Under the pieces are notes generated by a model, which saw only the letters and a program-made list of their open reading frames with translations, did no database searches and had not been told where the DNA came from. A DNA stretch of 64,000 bases from Chaunax sp. Z400 (Eukaryota > Chordata > Actinopteri > Lophiiformes > Chaunacidae): assembly GCA_037577475.1 (NCBI GenBank), contig CM075192.1:6346908-6410907 (forward strand). The letters are read 5' to 3'. Shown here piece by piece: positions 12,851 through 25,521 of the stretch. A program made the position numbers and the translations under genes. Each line of letters begins with the position of its first letter. Position 1 is the stretch's first letter.

Positions 12851-14706
12851 ATGAAGTGGACTGTCAACCTCATCAGACAGTGATTCTTTTCACTATAGGA
12901 GACTGCTGGAGCGTTTACTGCCGCAGAGCCTCTCTCTGCCCAGAACTCCTCTCTGCTAAGGAGACGGCAGAGGTCTACATGTCCTGGCCCAGGATGTGGT
13001 GTCTGACCAGGCTGCCCAGGTTCTTTTTCTGGTTTCAGGGTAAGTTCTGTAGGATGATTCGTGCCACAGAAGGAATCTTGTCCAGCTTCCATTCTCAGTC
13101 AAAAGGTCAGACAAATCCTTATCTTTGGTCACGAACTTTTGTGGACCAGTGCCCCTTTACCTGGAAGATGGCTCCTGCTGCACTACTCTGGACTGCTTTA
13201 AGAGAGTGGCAGAGAGGCAAACAAACATCACACTCCAGTTTCCTGTGACTATGTGGGACAGAGAGTCTGTCTGTCCGTTCACAACCTTCTTCTACATGTG
13301 GAGTCCCAAAACGTGGTACCCAGGTTTATCGGTTCTATCCATCCAATCCTATCCCATCATTAAGGTGGTCAGCTGGGTCGTGGTTCAGCTATGGCTTCCC
13401 AGGTCCATGCAAGTAGATGACACTTTAAGGTAAAGCCCACCAAGACCAGTAAACTGGATTGATTTCTTTGTATGACTACCTGTTTCTTCAGTAAACATGT
13501 TAGCTCTTTGAAGTGTACCTTGTGTCCTCAGCTGTCTGTCTGTGTTGCCCAGATGTGTTTTATACACAGTATAATCTACAGTCTCATTTACTGTATATCT
13601 GAATCTGATAATCTGAGATATCATCAGTGGTCTAGCCACTGGTTTGTACTAATAAACACACATTTCCTTTTCTTTTTTGTTAGGAAATGGAGTTTATTTG
13701 CACACTCCTGTATGCGGTCTTGATTTTGTCAAGTCCTAATTCAAGGGATTTATGACTCAACACACATCAATCCCATATGGGACAGTAGGCATAGAAGAAA
13801 GGTTCAAAGAAGCCTTGAAACTCAAGTCAATAGCTGCAAAAATGTAATCAGACTTTAACATTTGACTTTGCTATTTCTTTGCTACTGCTTTTTTTTGCCC
13901 GATGGAGGTGGTAGAGGAAAGATCATGAGGTTAAAAAAAAAAAATCTCTGTGAAGCCATAAATATCCTGATATGTTGCCACGCCGATGTACGTTACATGT
14001 AAACTCCATGTACTCCATGTAATGACTTTGATTTGTATACACTTAGTAAAAAACATTTATAGACATTGACAAATAGAACCAGAACAAACATGATCTACAT
14101 GATCCATCTCATCTCTTATCAACTTGTCTGTTCAGTGATGACACATAGCTGCAGTATGACTCACAGTGTAAAAGTAAGCCACAGTTCACAAAATGACTAA
14201 CGTTACAGTCAGGACACAGAGGGTTTCGGCTGAGGACACACTTTACCAGCTCCAACTTCAAGACCACCTTTTAAGACCACTGGCACATAAACCAGGAAAC
14301 CAAAAGCTCTTAGTACACAGAGCTAAATCATTTTAGAAAGGTTGTTTTGTCTTGCATATGTCAAACCTGCACTGTATTGTGTTGAGTTCAGTGACAGATG
14401 AAGTAACTGATAGTGTCAACTCGGCAGGGTTAGTATAAACAGCAAGTTAGCACAGGTTCAGCTGCAGGTAAAGTGTAGTCTGTAAAACAGAAGAAAATAG
14501 ACTTGAAGCATAAAAATATAAAAAGGGATGGATGGATGGGCGGACGGACAGACGGACGCCGGATGTTACTGAACCCTTCAGATCCAGCGTCCATTTAAAA
14601 TGGAATATTCATTGTATCACCCACTATAGATCCAGAGTTACAAAGTTGTCAGATGACAAATCATGGTATGGTATAGTAAATCATGGCTAGTTACATGCTA
14701 GATTTA
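12851..14706. other. Intergenic, no gene recognised
   Basis: Frames of 137 and 102 codons at 12835-13433 show no recognisable domain. A short GGATGGATGGATGG / GGACGGACAGACGG microsatellite sits at 14526-14560. Confidence 0.45.
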
Positions 14707-15250
14707 TCAGATTAAAAGTTCATTTGCAGATATCTCCCTTTTTTTCTTGTGGGTGCTTCGTGAAGGTGGTGTTCCTACATCGCCTGGTCTCCTCTGTAAT
14801 GTTATCTGAACTTTGTAAAATGTTTGTGCGAGAAGCTCAGCCTTTTCTAAGTTGTTGTGCTTTATTCCCTCTGCACATTTGCTATAATCATGGCCTCCGC
14901 CACATCTACAACACCATGGCTTTTCCCTTGCACACCACCGCCACATGTCCGAATCTCTGACTCTGAAAACATCTGAGGGGTGGGGGAACAACGGGCTCAC
15001 ATCATGCATCCGATGAGACTATCCAATTTAATCCCACTTCTGTTTGTTTTCAGAAGTTTGACCTCGCTTACATTTGCATTTGTTATGTTTCCTTTCATAT
15101 CGACTGTAGATACATTTAAGGGAATCCTTGACAACTCCTCTGACCAATTTCCTGTCAACAGCCAGAGAACATTGCACCTTCTCTCCATTTATTTAATTCA
15201 TTCTGATTGTTCTGCCTTGTCCCACATTCTTTCATACAATCAACAACAAC
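14707..15250 (-). mobile_element. LINE ORF1 relic with zinc knuckle
   Basis: Reading leftward: a block ending VKLLKTNRSG, then REKPWCCRCGGGHDYSKCAEG, a CCHC-like knuckle typical of ORF1 of fish LINEs that also encode RNase H. It is followed by EKAELLAQTFYKVQ, matching the ORF2 linker KAExLAxTFxKVH. Joining ORF1- and ORF2-like pieces this closely implies internal deletion. Clade not assigned. Confidence 0.7.
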
Positions 15251-15489
15251 CCATTTCTTAATATTTTAGCAGCCTGTATTTCCTTACAAATGGATTTTGT
15301 TAGCTGTAACGGATTCTAGTCCCCAACAGAAGCCTCGTCACAGCTGCTCTGCCGTCACTATCATCCGATTTATCATTTTGCCTCTTTTTCTGTTTATTTT
15401 TCCAAACTTATTCCACTGCCTACTTCCATCTCCCACATCCCTCTGCCATGTCTAGTTCAGTCACAATCCAGTGCTGCCTGACACACCTT

Positions 15490-15546
15490 ATTTTAAGACC
15501 AACATGCCCATGGGCACACAGATGGGCACAAGTACATTTGCAAATT
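15490..15546 (+). repeat. Fragment shared with the hAT relic at 6060-6112
   Basis: AAGACCAACATGCCCA, then CAGATGGGCACAAGTACAT, is nearly identical to 6065-6110. This shows both are pieces of one dispersed element. Confidence 0.75.
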
Positions 15547-15654
15547 GTCACTCTGCACTATTCAACTATTATTCGAAGAGTAAATATGTATATGTGTACA
15601 CATATTTATGTATTTAAAAAAAATAATTTTATGACTATTTGAATATAAAAGAAT

Positions 15655-15815
15655 ATTTGAATTGGCGGCCAATGGCCATCCTTATAGGGCTTGGTACTTG
15701 TTTAGTAACTCAAATAGGGTAAAGAGAGGACAACATCGAGCAAAAGGCCTGAGCTGGCCTTGAACTATAGGGACTATGCCTTGCTACATGCGCTACCTGT
15801 AAGCTAACAGGATGC
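15655..15815. mobile_element. SINE-like repeat, diverged
   Basis: It has the layout of a common fish repeat (gene-poor GAGAGGACAACA..GAGC, then CTTGAACTATAGGGACTATG, then GCGCTACCTGTAAGCTA). It is similar to the better-preserved piece at 34075-34262. Confidence 0.4.
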
Positions 15816-17159
15816 CCCAAAGGCAGGTGTTCATCTTTCGCTGGCAAACTGGGATTCAAGCATGTCTCATATTCATATGAAACAACAAATTTATCACACT
15901 GAACAAGTGGTGCAACAAAACAAAACCACTAAGGAGGACACATGCCATTATAGTGTAGAAGAAGCCAAGTGCGCAGGGGATTGAGATTTGCAAGGTCGCA
16001 ACAGAAAACAGCGACTGATTTTAAATGATCAACCTCTTTAAAGCAGACTTAAATGACCAGTATATATTGTAATTAACAGAGGCTCATGCAGGATCACTTT
16101 TCTCAGTGGGAAATCACATTCCCCTCCTGCTATAGGGGAATACAGTATGAACTTTTAAAAAAGCACAACTCTCTAATGTCCTACCTTGGCATGCTACATG
16201 TGATCCTGCGGGTTGTGGTGAAGGTCCAGCTGCTCCCATGCAGGCTGACAATCAGCCTGACCGTCTCCTGCTCTCTTAACCCACCTGTTTGCTTCCTCCT
16301 CAGAAGTGTCAGGAACAGTCAGAGGCTCTGCTCTGTCCCTTCCTCCAGTGTTTGTGTTCACTTCTCTGAAAAGGCACTTACAAGTCTGTCGAGCTGTGGG
16401 CAAGTGTGTGCGTCTGTATGCAGATCAAACAAGATGTGTATTTGCCTGTGTCTCTGTGTGTTTGTTGGCATGTGCAGTGACTGGTTTGGGTGTGTATAAA
16501 TAGCTAGCCGGGGAGGGACAGAGGCTTGCAGAGCAGCTGACTCAACACATTCTAGTTTGGTTGAGTGCTCATTACATAGAGCAGTATGGCTGATGACTTT
16601 GAAAACACATAACATTCAAGCCATCTAGCCCTTAGTCAAAGAATTTCAATGACACTGCTTCAAGATGGATGGCTCCTGCAGATCTTTGCAACAGTGATGC
16701 ATTCAAATTCTACAGTATAGAAACTTTCCAGTAAAAATGTAATCTTACAGACTTTCAAATGTTCCACATGACTGGATAATGCTGTTCACTCAGGCTCATC
16801 ACATTGTGTTTTATTATGGTAACTGTTCCTAATGGACACTGAACTCAACTCCTATGTCCATGTTTCAAATATTCTATTCTTGATTTGATGTATAAAGAAA
16901 ATTTATCAAAAATAAAAAATATCACAGAATGCTCAAACTAAAAGATGAAAATGACAAAAAAAACAACTTGTTTTTAAGGACACGTTAGAATGGAATCTAT
17001 TGAGTTTCTTCAGGAGTGTCTGTTACAGCAAACAACCAAATTGTCTGCACTCACAAATTCATTATGTGAGAGACCAAAATAGTTTTACTACCAGGCAGGC
17101 TAGTAGAGGAAACAAACACAAGTTAGTGACACAAAAAACCAAGCAGTATGTAGATCTGT
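15816..17159. other. Intergenic, no gene recognised
   Basis: Overlapping frames at 16086-16615 on both strands show no motif and are probably chance. Confidence 0.45.
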
Positions 17160-17375
17160 AATGTTAAGCGCTATCACAATGTGGAATAAGCTGAAGCAGT
17201 CAAGAAGCAGTTTTAAAAGACTACTAAAAACCATATTAACAATAACCCCAGTGATAATGAACAAGTGAAGAACCATGATAGAATGTAAAGTGATGTGTGA
17301 TGTTTGTTCTTTATTATGCCACCTTAGTGGCAGCTAATAGGGTCCAAATAAATAAAGAAATAAAAAGAACAAAGC
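17160..17375 (+). mobile_element. LINE 3' end fragment
   Basis: The frame reads AITMWNKLKQSRSSFKRLLK, like the LWNxLPxxLKxxxSxxSFKxxLK C-terminus of fish LINE ORF2. It is followed by a short tail ending in AAATAAATAAAGAAATAAAA, typical of a retrotransposed 3' end. Confidence 0.6.
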
Positions 17376-20300
17376 TCTTCATTTGAGCCTTTCAAGATTG
17401 ATCAGTTTGCCAGTGAGTGACTTAAGCCATGGCCAGCTCCTATTCTACATAGATGTGTACCTTAACACTCTGTGATCTCCATCTGCCTTCATCATCACAA
17501 CTCAGTCCTCTCCTCCTCTCCTCCACTGGGTCTGGATCAGCGATCTAAACTACCACATTCTTATGTTTGCAACAAACCTCTATTGTTAAGTGTTACATCT
17601 GTTTCATCTTACCTGCCTTTGGGTAATATATACTTTGGTTCAACCTTAAATGAAGTGCAGGAAGAACTGGATGTAATGCTACTCTACTCAGCTGCGACCT
17701 CTGCTGACAGTAATGGTGTTCTACCTCCGATTGGTTTGTGTTCAGTTTTATCAGGTCTGGTTTTCCTCCTCAGAATGGGAAATATTCATTTATTAATCAA
17801 TTGGATTATTCTATTAAAGTAATCAGTCTTATCCCTGATAATCGAACGTCTTTTTTCATAAAACATGAAAACATATTTAACTGATGGTTCAAAGTAAAAG
17901 GGCGATGATGGAAGATAAAGAAAATTATTGAATAAATTGAAATTAACTTAGTAAAACAAAAACTGGGCTAGACGTATAGTTTAAGTCTACAAGTAATTGG
18001 TTTCTAAGACATCAACCGTTGACATGAGCAGAGGAAGATGGAGTTTGTCGACTTCAAGGTCCATCAGTGAAGAGTTCTCCAACTGGGACCACTTGAAGGT
18101 CAGGGCTGGTGAGCAGCCACAGCTCCAAGGTGGTTGTTTCTCTGGGGCCTAGATCGTCACAAAGCAACAGTGTTTTGCAGAGACTCTTACAGCCGCTGTG
18201 TTTATGTACAGGGGTGCAACAGAGAGTTTAATTAACTAATTAATTGAATGGCACAGGAAACAGTAAGGGGGCTTCTGCAACTCCTCCATGCTTGTGGTTT
18301 ATGGGATGAGTGGACGACGAAATTTCGGTCTGCACAGACGGAGCAGCACTCAGCGTTGGAGTTTACAACAGGGTCATTCCCAAGTTTCAGGAGATGATGA
18401 CGTTTGGGGATTCCCTTGTGCATATTCTGTGTAACACCCACATCCTTGAAAACTGCGTGCATGGTCCTGTACTCGCTCATTCACTCGACATTTACTCGCT
18501 CCATTGTAAAGTTACTAAGCTTTTCTTTACAGAAAGGGGCTGCCAACAGAACAGAACAATTAAAGGAAGTATGTGGTGAGAATAGCTTTGCCTTTGTCCA
18601 ACAAGGATGGTTTCACAGTATTAGATGGTCCGCATGGAGGCAGGAGACTGTTGAAAATATGGAGGCTATTACCTGCCATTCCAATTCAAGTGGCTACAAG
18701 TGATGACAGTGACCTAAAACATGTCTGCTTCATGCAGCCCAGAAAGTGAGCACCAAGCAACATCTTTAGGAACTCATTTGAGAACCAGACCAAAAATGTT
18801 TGACCAGCTGGGATCAGTAGGAGTTTCTCCTCTAAGGATGGGTTTGTATTAATTTTAACTGAATACTGATTATCAGACGCATGAAAAACTTCAGAAAATA
18901 CTTTGTTGGATAGAGTAAGATTTCCAAAAATTATCAACCAGACTTACTCAGAATAAAAGTTATAAAAGTTATAAGAAGTTGTTTGTTCTGCTTAAAATTG
19001 CTTGACTTGTTACAAAAGAGAAAGACTATAAAAAAAAAAACACTTCGAGAACATCCTAAGTTGAGAAACTTAAATCAAGACTGGACAAAGAGAAAACAGC
19101 CAGAACAACAACATTGTCCCAATTGCTTCAACAGCAGAGGATTCACTTGCAGTCCTGAAGGCCTCAGGTCAGAGTTTTCACCTGGAGACAGCACTGGTGA
19201 GGAGAGAGTAGCGATGTAATAATGCTAATAGACTGATGAGAATGACTTTTGTAAAATGCATAAGGCATTAATGAAAATATATATTTTATCATAAAAGTAT
19301 AATTCTGACCATTTCTAAGGCAGCAGAGAAGGCTTTGCTGGCCCTGATGGTCTGCCACTGGTTTTAGTCTACTAAACAGCATGTTGCTAAGGAAACTGAG
19401 GCTGAGTCAATGGCTGGCTGTGTGTTGAGACTGAGTGTTAATTACACGATGATGTCCATGAAGTTGTCGACGCCTCTATTAAAGTTTCATCGTTTGTGGA
19501 GGATTCACGCAAAATAAACGTCTTTACTTAAACAGAAAGTAAACATGCTTGGACGTGTTTTTGAAAAATCATAATATAGACCAAAATTCAAAAGGGCTAA
19601 ATCAAAATGCCACAGCAGATAGTGTTTCTTCATGTAGCATGTTAAATGACTTATTTAATCCTGCCTCCTCGTGTAGTTTAATCAACACATTAAAGAGTCA
19701 CACCTGTCTGGTGGATGGATTAGCTTGGCAAAGAATAACTAAAATGGATTTTAACAAGGCTGTACTTCAAATATGAGAAGAATTTGTGTTCATAAAAAAA
19801 AAAATCTTTTACTTCAACTTGTGAAACTTGGGGAAACCCCCATTGTTGCATTTAAATGTTTGTTAAGTGTTTATTTGTTAATCATTAAAAATTTGCAAGA
19901 GTGAATGTCAAAGGAACAGAAAGACCCTTAGATGGTGTGTAGATTCATTCATTACTATTTCATTTTCTTTCTTTCCTATTTTGCAGGGGCATTATTGCCA
20001 TTTACTGTAACTATAGCAAAGTTAATGTTGTCAGTGTTACAATAAATAAGATCCAAAACATTACATACAAGTATATTTATAGTCACAGAAGAAGTGATGT
20101 TTTTTTTAGCCTGATTATCAGACTGGAATCCCATTTTGTTCTCTTCATTCTTCAGTAGGACATGAGAGTTCACCCTGTCATGAGACACAATGAGAAACAA
20201 GTACAGGCAATCAAATCTACAAATGTACTTGTGCAAACTGGGGTGTGAGATCAGTGATTAGGAGCCAGCCCTCCAGTGTTGACCCGCCTATGAGCTCTGC

Positions 20301-22160
20301 AGCTAATGTCCACATGCACTTGGTCAACTTCCCCAGCAGGGGAAGCCACCACAGCACAGACTGGTTCATTCTTTCATGTTGAGGTGTGATTAAAAAGGTT
20401 CACCAACCAGCAGAAATATCACTAAAATCTCTCCCCAATTCTTCAGGAAATATTAAATACATTTAATTCTTTTTCATTCTAAACTTATCCCCAAACTTTT
20501 CATGTTTCTTTACATATTTTCTAGGCCTTTAGAAGTTTTTTTTTTTTAATTCTACAGGTCTTCATTTCAGAACCTTTATGAGACAGTAAGTTAAGAGAAA
20601 GTTACAGCAACCACAAAAGTCAAGTAGTGTGTGTAAAACATAGTGAGAAACAAGACTTGGATCACTGAACTGAACTGAAATGCACCAGTGTTGTACAACC
20701 GTGTCACTGAAGTCTTTATAAAGAAAAAAAGGAGAATAGACTTCAAATGATGAACAGCTTTGGTAAGTTTGATAGATTTTTATCTGTCTTTATTATCCAG
20801 CTCTGTGTCACTAGGGATCTTAAGGGCCCTTAGTATTTTTGTGTTTAGTTTTGCTCCCTCTGTTAACCTTAATGTATCCTTAACCTAATCACTTAGCTGT
20901 TGTTTCAGAACCATAGACAGCGCTGCTTGTTGAGTGGAAGAGTCCCTGTCCACATTACTGAAGTGGACCTGAGTGATAAACAGACAGACTTCATTATGGT
21001 TCCAGGCCTCTTACTAGCTGTTTATTATTAACATTTTGCTTGCTTTAGATCTTTGGACCGCCTGTTGCTTCTCGATTACATTATGTGTGTCTGACTCATC
21101 CTCAGGAGGGGCTATTAAAAAACAGGAGAATGAAGAAGAGAACTGTCAAATCTATTGAACAATTTGGGGATCATCACCTGTCCAAACCTCCTGACGTACC
21201 ATGAGCCCGACCACAACAACATATTTGTCTTCTTTTCCCTCTGCCTTTCACATCATTTGATTTTCTTGTCCAGTGGGACATGGTCAGAATGCATGGGAGG
21301 GAAGTGCAGCTAAATATAACCTTTTACCACATGTACTAAAGAAGGTCTCTGTGCTCCCCCCAGCCCCTGAGAGTGGACAGTAACAGATACTCTGACATGA
21401 GGCTGAAAATGAGTCAAACTTTAACAGCTCAAAGTGCTTTACAACAAAGAATTTACAAAGACAGAAGGAACATAAAAACAGATAGTTGATAGTCGGGCTG
21501 CAGAGTTTTGAATTAGCTGAAGTCTCTCAGTGTTTTTTTAAGGGAGACACTAAATAGTGTTTTACAGTAATCAAGTTGGCTGAAATAAAGATTTGATTTA
21601 TAAATGGTTGAATTCCAGCGATGTTTTGAATATAAGTTGGAGTTATTTTGGTGCACCAATATCTGATACTGGCATCTCCAGTTGAAACTTGATTTTTTTT
21701 TTTGTGACCTTTTGTGATGATAATGTTTTTGCGAAATGTGAATGTTTGTGTGACTGTAACATACCTTGGACATGTTGTGTGCCAGATGCAGGCAAAAATG
21801 CTAATCTTATCTGACAATAAAAGGCCCGTGTGATCAATGATTGCAGTTTTAATGAGTTTCAAAGAGACCTTTGTCAGCAGCATGCTAGATGTAAAAACAT
21901 TGTGTACAGAGTGAATTATAGACATAGGATCTGACGTGAATCCGAGGTTGAAATTATGCAATTATCCCACAATTTCTGATATACTGTATATCTGATTGAT
22001 GATGCCTGTGGTAATTATCATTTAACAGTTAACCAATTTGGCTTTCAGTGTGGAAGCTTTCACTAACTCCTTGATTCATAATTGTTGTGAAGGGAGGCCA
22101 TGTTGGGTCCCTGGTGAGGGTTGGAAAGAGGACGAGACATCATGTGAAGGCCTTGGGTGA
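17376..22160. other. Intergenic, no gene recognised
   Basis: About 4.8 kb with no convincing exon. GCTGCAGAGTTTTGAATTAG at 21499 and TTACAGTAATCAAGTTGGCT at 21562 resemble non-coding parts of dispersed fish repeats. The 144-codon minus-strand frame at 21527-21961 overlaps that region and has no domain. Confidence 0.4.
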
Positions 22161-22164
22161 TGTT

Positions 22165-22258
22165 CTTGCATCAACTGTCGCATTTTTTTCAACAAAGATG
22201 TTTGAAGTTCAACAGAATTATCGGAAACACACATGATAGTTTCATTCAAGGTATCCAT
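22165..22258. repeat. Third copy of the palindrome-arm sequence
   Basis: TTTTTTTCAACAAAGATGTT and CAACAGAATTATCGGAAAC match 23080-23145 and, reversed, 23530-23610. The arm sequence is therefore itself a dispersed repeat. Confidence 0.75.
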
Positions 22259-22759
22259 TAACGCCTAATGTCTACATTTGTCTGAACAGTAATGAATAAT
22301 TGAGGTCAATGTTAAGGTCTTACTGTACTATAAAGAGGACATCCTGGGCTTTCTAGAGATACCATAGTTGTGGGGATTCAGCTAACAGAGCACATGGACT
22401 TTCTCCAGTCATCTCAGAAGCCTCGGTTGTCACTGTCAACTTTTCTTATTGTTGATGTAAAAATCTTTGATGCATGTTGTGTGCCTCTGTGTCATAGTGT
22501 ACGTATGTATGTAGCAGTCTATGTTAGCTGCCTAGCAGCAGCAGGACCCAGGTATAGGACCCTGTAACTCTGCTGAGATAGTTGCGTTGTGCCTGTTCAA
22601 AATCCCTTCAGCTGACAAAAGTTACAAGTAGGCTATCTATCTTTTCCCCGTGTTAAAAGGCTTCGTAGTCCGCATAGAAGCCTCTCGCGGTTCAGATTTG
22701 GCACAAGGGGGCAAATTGGTGACTCCTGCTTTAACTCACTGACGTGCTGTTTTGGACCA

Positions 22760-25055
22760 GGGGCTGCCGGGAGAAGCAGCTTCCCTGCCATCAGTACGTC
22801 CCACACCCTGCCTCTGCACAGAGCACTGTTCACCTGTTTATTTTAAATGTGTTAATTATGAGTGTGTCGCACATCCAAATTACACCACCATTTGACAGTG
22901 CACTTCACTGGGCTTCCAGCAACTCGCATGCCAGGTTTGAAGTACAGTTCTCATGGCAGGCTAATTACAGACTCGCATTATAGCAAGATAGTATTTATGT
23001 TAAAACCTGCTATAGTGGCGCACGATATTTCTACAGCAAACATAGCAGCAGCCTTAAGCCTTGCCTGTCCAGTTTTGGGTTTTTTTCAACAAGGATGTTT
23101 GAAGTCAAACAGAATTATCTTAAACACTCATGACAGTTTCATGCAAGGGAGATATCAATATTCTTTTTTGTTGCAAGTGTTTGTTAGAGAATTGTGAGGC
23201 ATTTGTAAAGCTTGTTTGTTTTTGTTGTTGTTTTGTTTGTGAAGTTCTGGCAGAAATTAACTCCATACTCCGCTCTCTTAGGCTTTCTCTGTCTACTTTA
23301 TTTATACTGAATTAAGTTCATTTAATTATTAAGTGTCTGCTTCATAAATTAGTAAGTATTATCAGGAAAATGAAATTTAATTTTAAAGTAAGAGAGAGGA
23401 CTACGGAGTTAATTTCTGCCAGAACTTCAAAAACAAACCAAACCAAAAAAACAACAAGTTTTACAAATGCCTCACAATTCTCTAACAAACACTTGCAACA
23501 AAAAAGAATATTGAAGAATATTGATATCTCCCTTGAATGAAAGTCTCATAAGTGTTTAAGATCATTCTGTTTGACTTCAAACATCCTTGTTGAAAAAAAC
23601 AGGGCAGGCAAGACTTAAGGTTGCTGCTATGTTTGCAGTAGAAATATCATGTGCCACTTTATTAGGTTTTAACATTAACACTATCTTGCTGTCACTGTAA
23701 AATGTAAGATTGAATTTAATTAGAAATACTGAGTTGACCTAACTCAGTTTTTATCAACTTGTTAATAAAACTCATTTTATTCTAGATACTTTGGCATCAA
23801 GAAAACTGTTAAACTCAGTTTACTTGAGTTTGGTTCATTTAAACAAACCAAGTACTGGGAACCTTTGCTTTTTTCAGTACTTGTAAGTATACTTCATATA
23901 TACTTCAGTACTTATACTTAAGTACCCCACAAATTAGATCTACTTTACTTGAACAGCCTGTTTTCTGTTCATACCACTTTCAACTTGTACTCCACTACTT
24001 TTAATGATAAACATTCCTTTTCTTATGAGAGAAAAGGTATAATAAATGGATAAATGGTACTTTTGTTTTGTAAAACTCTACTCAGGTATCAGGTATTCTA
24101 TTCAGCTTCTAAAATCTTTAATTCACATTCAGATCTGTTACATGAATGCTTTTAACAGTTGTGGCAATAGCACACACCAGAATAGATTCACATGTACTTG
24201 TTCATTGTTCTGCAGCTGTCCTGTTCAATGTTGGGTACCTGACGTCTTTTGCCATTATGAAAATAAATATTTAACGACAGTTGAAACAACTACTGTGGTT
24301 TTACACAATGGGATAATAGACACTGTAGCTTGTTGAGGGATAGGCGGGTGGAGTTTCCCAGCATACCTTGAGACAATGTGTTTGAGGCCATTAGCCCAAG
24401 TAACCTGTGTTTAAATGTGTTCTGAATAACTACCAGTTAAGCAGTAATTACTTCTTCAGAAATATTCCAATAGAAAACGATTACTTATACAACACCACTG
24501 CACCACGAGTTCAGTCTTTCACACGGTTAGTGATGTTCCGCCTGGGTGATGCAAGAGGATGACAAAATAAAGAAGTGAGATGTATTGTAATATCAAGCAC
24601 TCCAGAGCAAAAAGCAAATCATTGTGTCAAATTCATGCAATATGAAATTTCAGCATGCTACAAGACTTTTTAGGATATTGGTAGTTTAAGTTATCATAAT
24701 AACAGTAATTTACAGCTAATTTAAGTGTTACACACACAAAATAAAGAAGTTGGTTAAAGTATTACACACTCAAAATCTCAAGTTTACTTTTCTTAATTTA
24801 TCTAAAGCAATGAGTTTACATCGTTTTTCAAGTAACTCAACTTATTAGATTTTACAGTGAATGCGAGGACTTTGTCTGTAATTAGTCTACCGTGAGAACC
24901 GTTCATAATCTACTTCAAACTGTGAGTTGCTGGAGGCCCAGTGAAGTGCACTGTCAAATGGTGGTGTCATTTCTTCAAAATTAATACATTTAAAATTAAC
25001 AGGTGAACCAGAAGCAGGGTATGGGACTTATTGATGTCAGGGACATTGCTTCTAC
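22760..25055. repeat. Long imperfect inverted repeat (foldback)
   Basis: The left arm 22760-23283 pairs with 23395-23692 plus 24860-25055; the spacer is about 110 bp. Matching landmarks are GTCCCACACCCTGC with GCAGGGTATGGGAC, TTGACAGTGCACTTCACTGG with CCAGTGAAGTGCACTGTCAA, and TTCTGGCAGAAATTAACTCC with GAGTTAATTTCTGCCAGAA. The arms differ by many substitutions and short indels, so the structure is not recent. The right arm is split by a 1.17-kb element at 23693. Confidence 0.9.
23693..24859 (+). mobile_element. Terminal-inverted-repeat element, copy A
   Basis: Begins CACTGTAAAATGTAAG and ends CTTATTAGATTTTACAGTG, giving a TIR of about 12 bp. It is 1167 bp with no coding frame of note, so non-autonomous. 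It interrupts the right arm of the palindrome: the left arm carries the uninterrupted equivalent at about 22978. Copy B lies at 27010-28142 in opposite orientation with very high similarity. Confidence 0.85.
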
Positions 25056-25513
25056 ACAGTCACCAAACATGAACGAATCTTTTCAGACTCTGCTTACCTG
25101 GACCATATCTACACTCTCTCTCACCTGATACTGAGCACAAACCAAAACCCGTCACCACCGAATGAAACAAAGTTGATTATGGGTGAGGAGGCACCTTTAT
25201 CTTAACTTTTTCTTAAGGGAGGCCCTTTGGAACATTTCTATAAAACATCTATATATCTATAAACCTTCACACATTTCCATAATGTATATTTTAGCACAGA
25301 TACTCTGTGGCATGAATAAAAATATTGACCCAGTTGATTATGATTTTGGAGGAAGACGGCAGAATGTCAATGCATCACGTGATCAGACTGTCAATGAGAA
25401 TACTCAACAATAAGAGGGATATAATATTAGGATTGTAGTGCATAAAACCTTCAATACAAAGACGAGTTGACTTCGGTGGTGCAGTAGTAGCATAGTAACT
25501 AATTTTAAGTTAC
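25056..25513. other. Unassigned sequence before the lectin relic
   Basis: No gene or repeat recognised. Confidence 0.4.
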
Positions 25514-25521
25514 TATATAGT
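25514..25521 (+). promoter_or_regulatory. TATA box of the lectin relic
   Basis: CTATATAG lies about 70 bp upstream of the lectin-like ATG at 25589, at the right distance for a short 5' UTR. It supports the first exon being a true former gene start. Confidence 0.45.

Noticed and set aside
12835..13433. Overlapping frames of 137 and 102 codons
   Set aside because: No domain recognised. They follow a LINE relic and overlap each other and a reverse frame, so chance is likelier.
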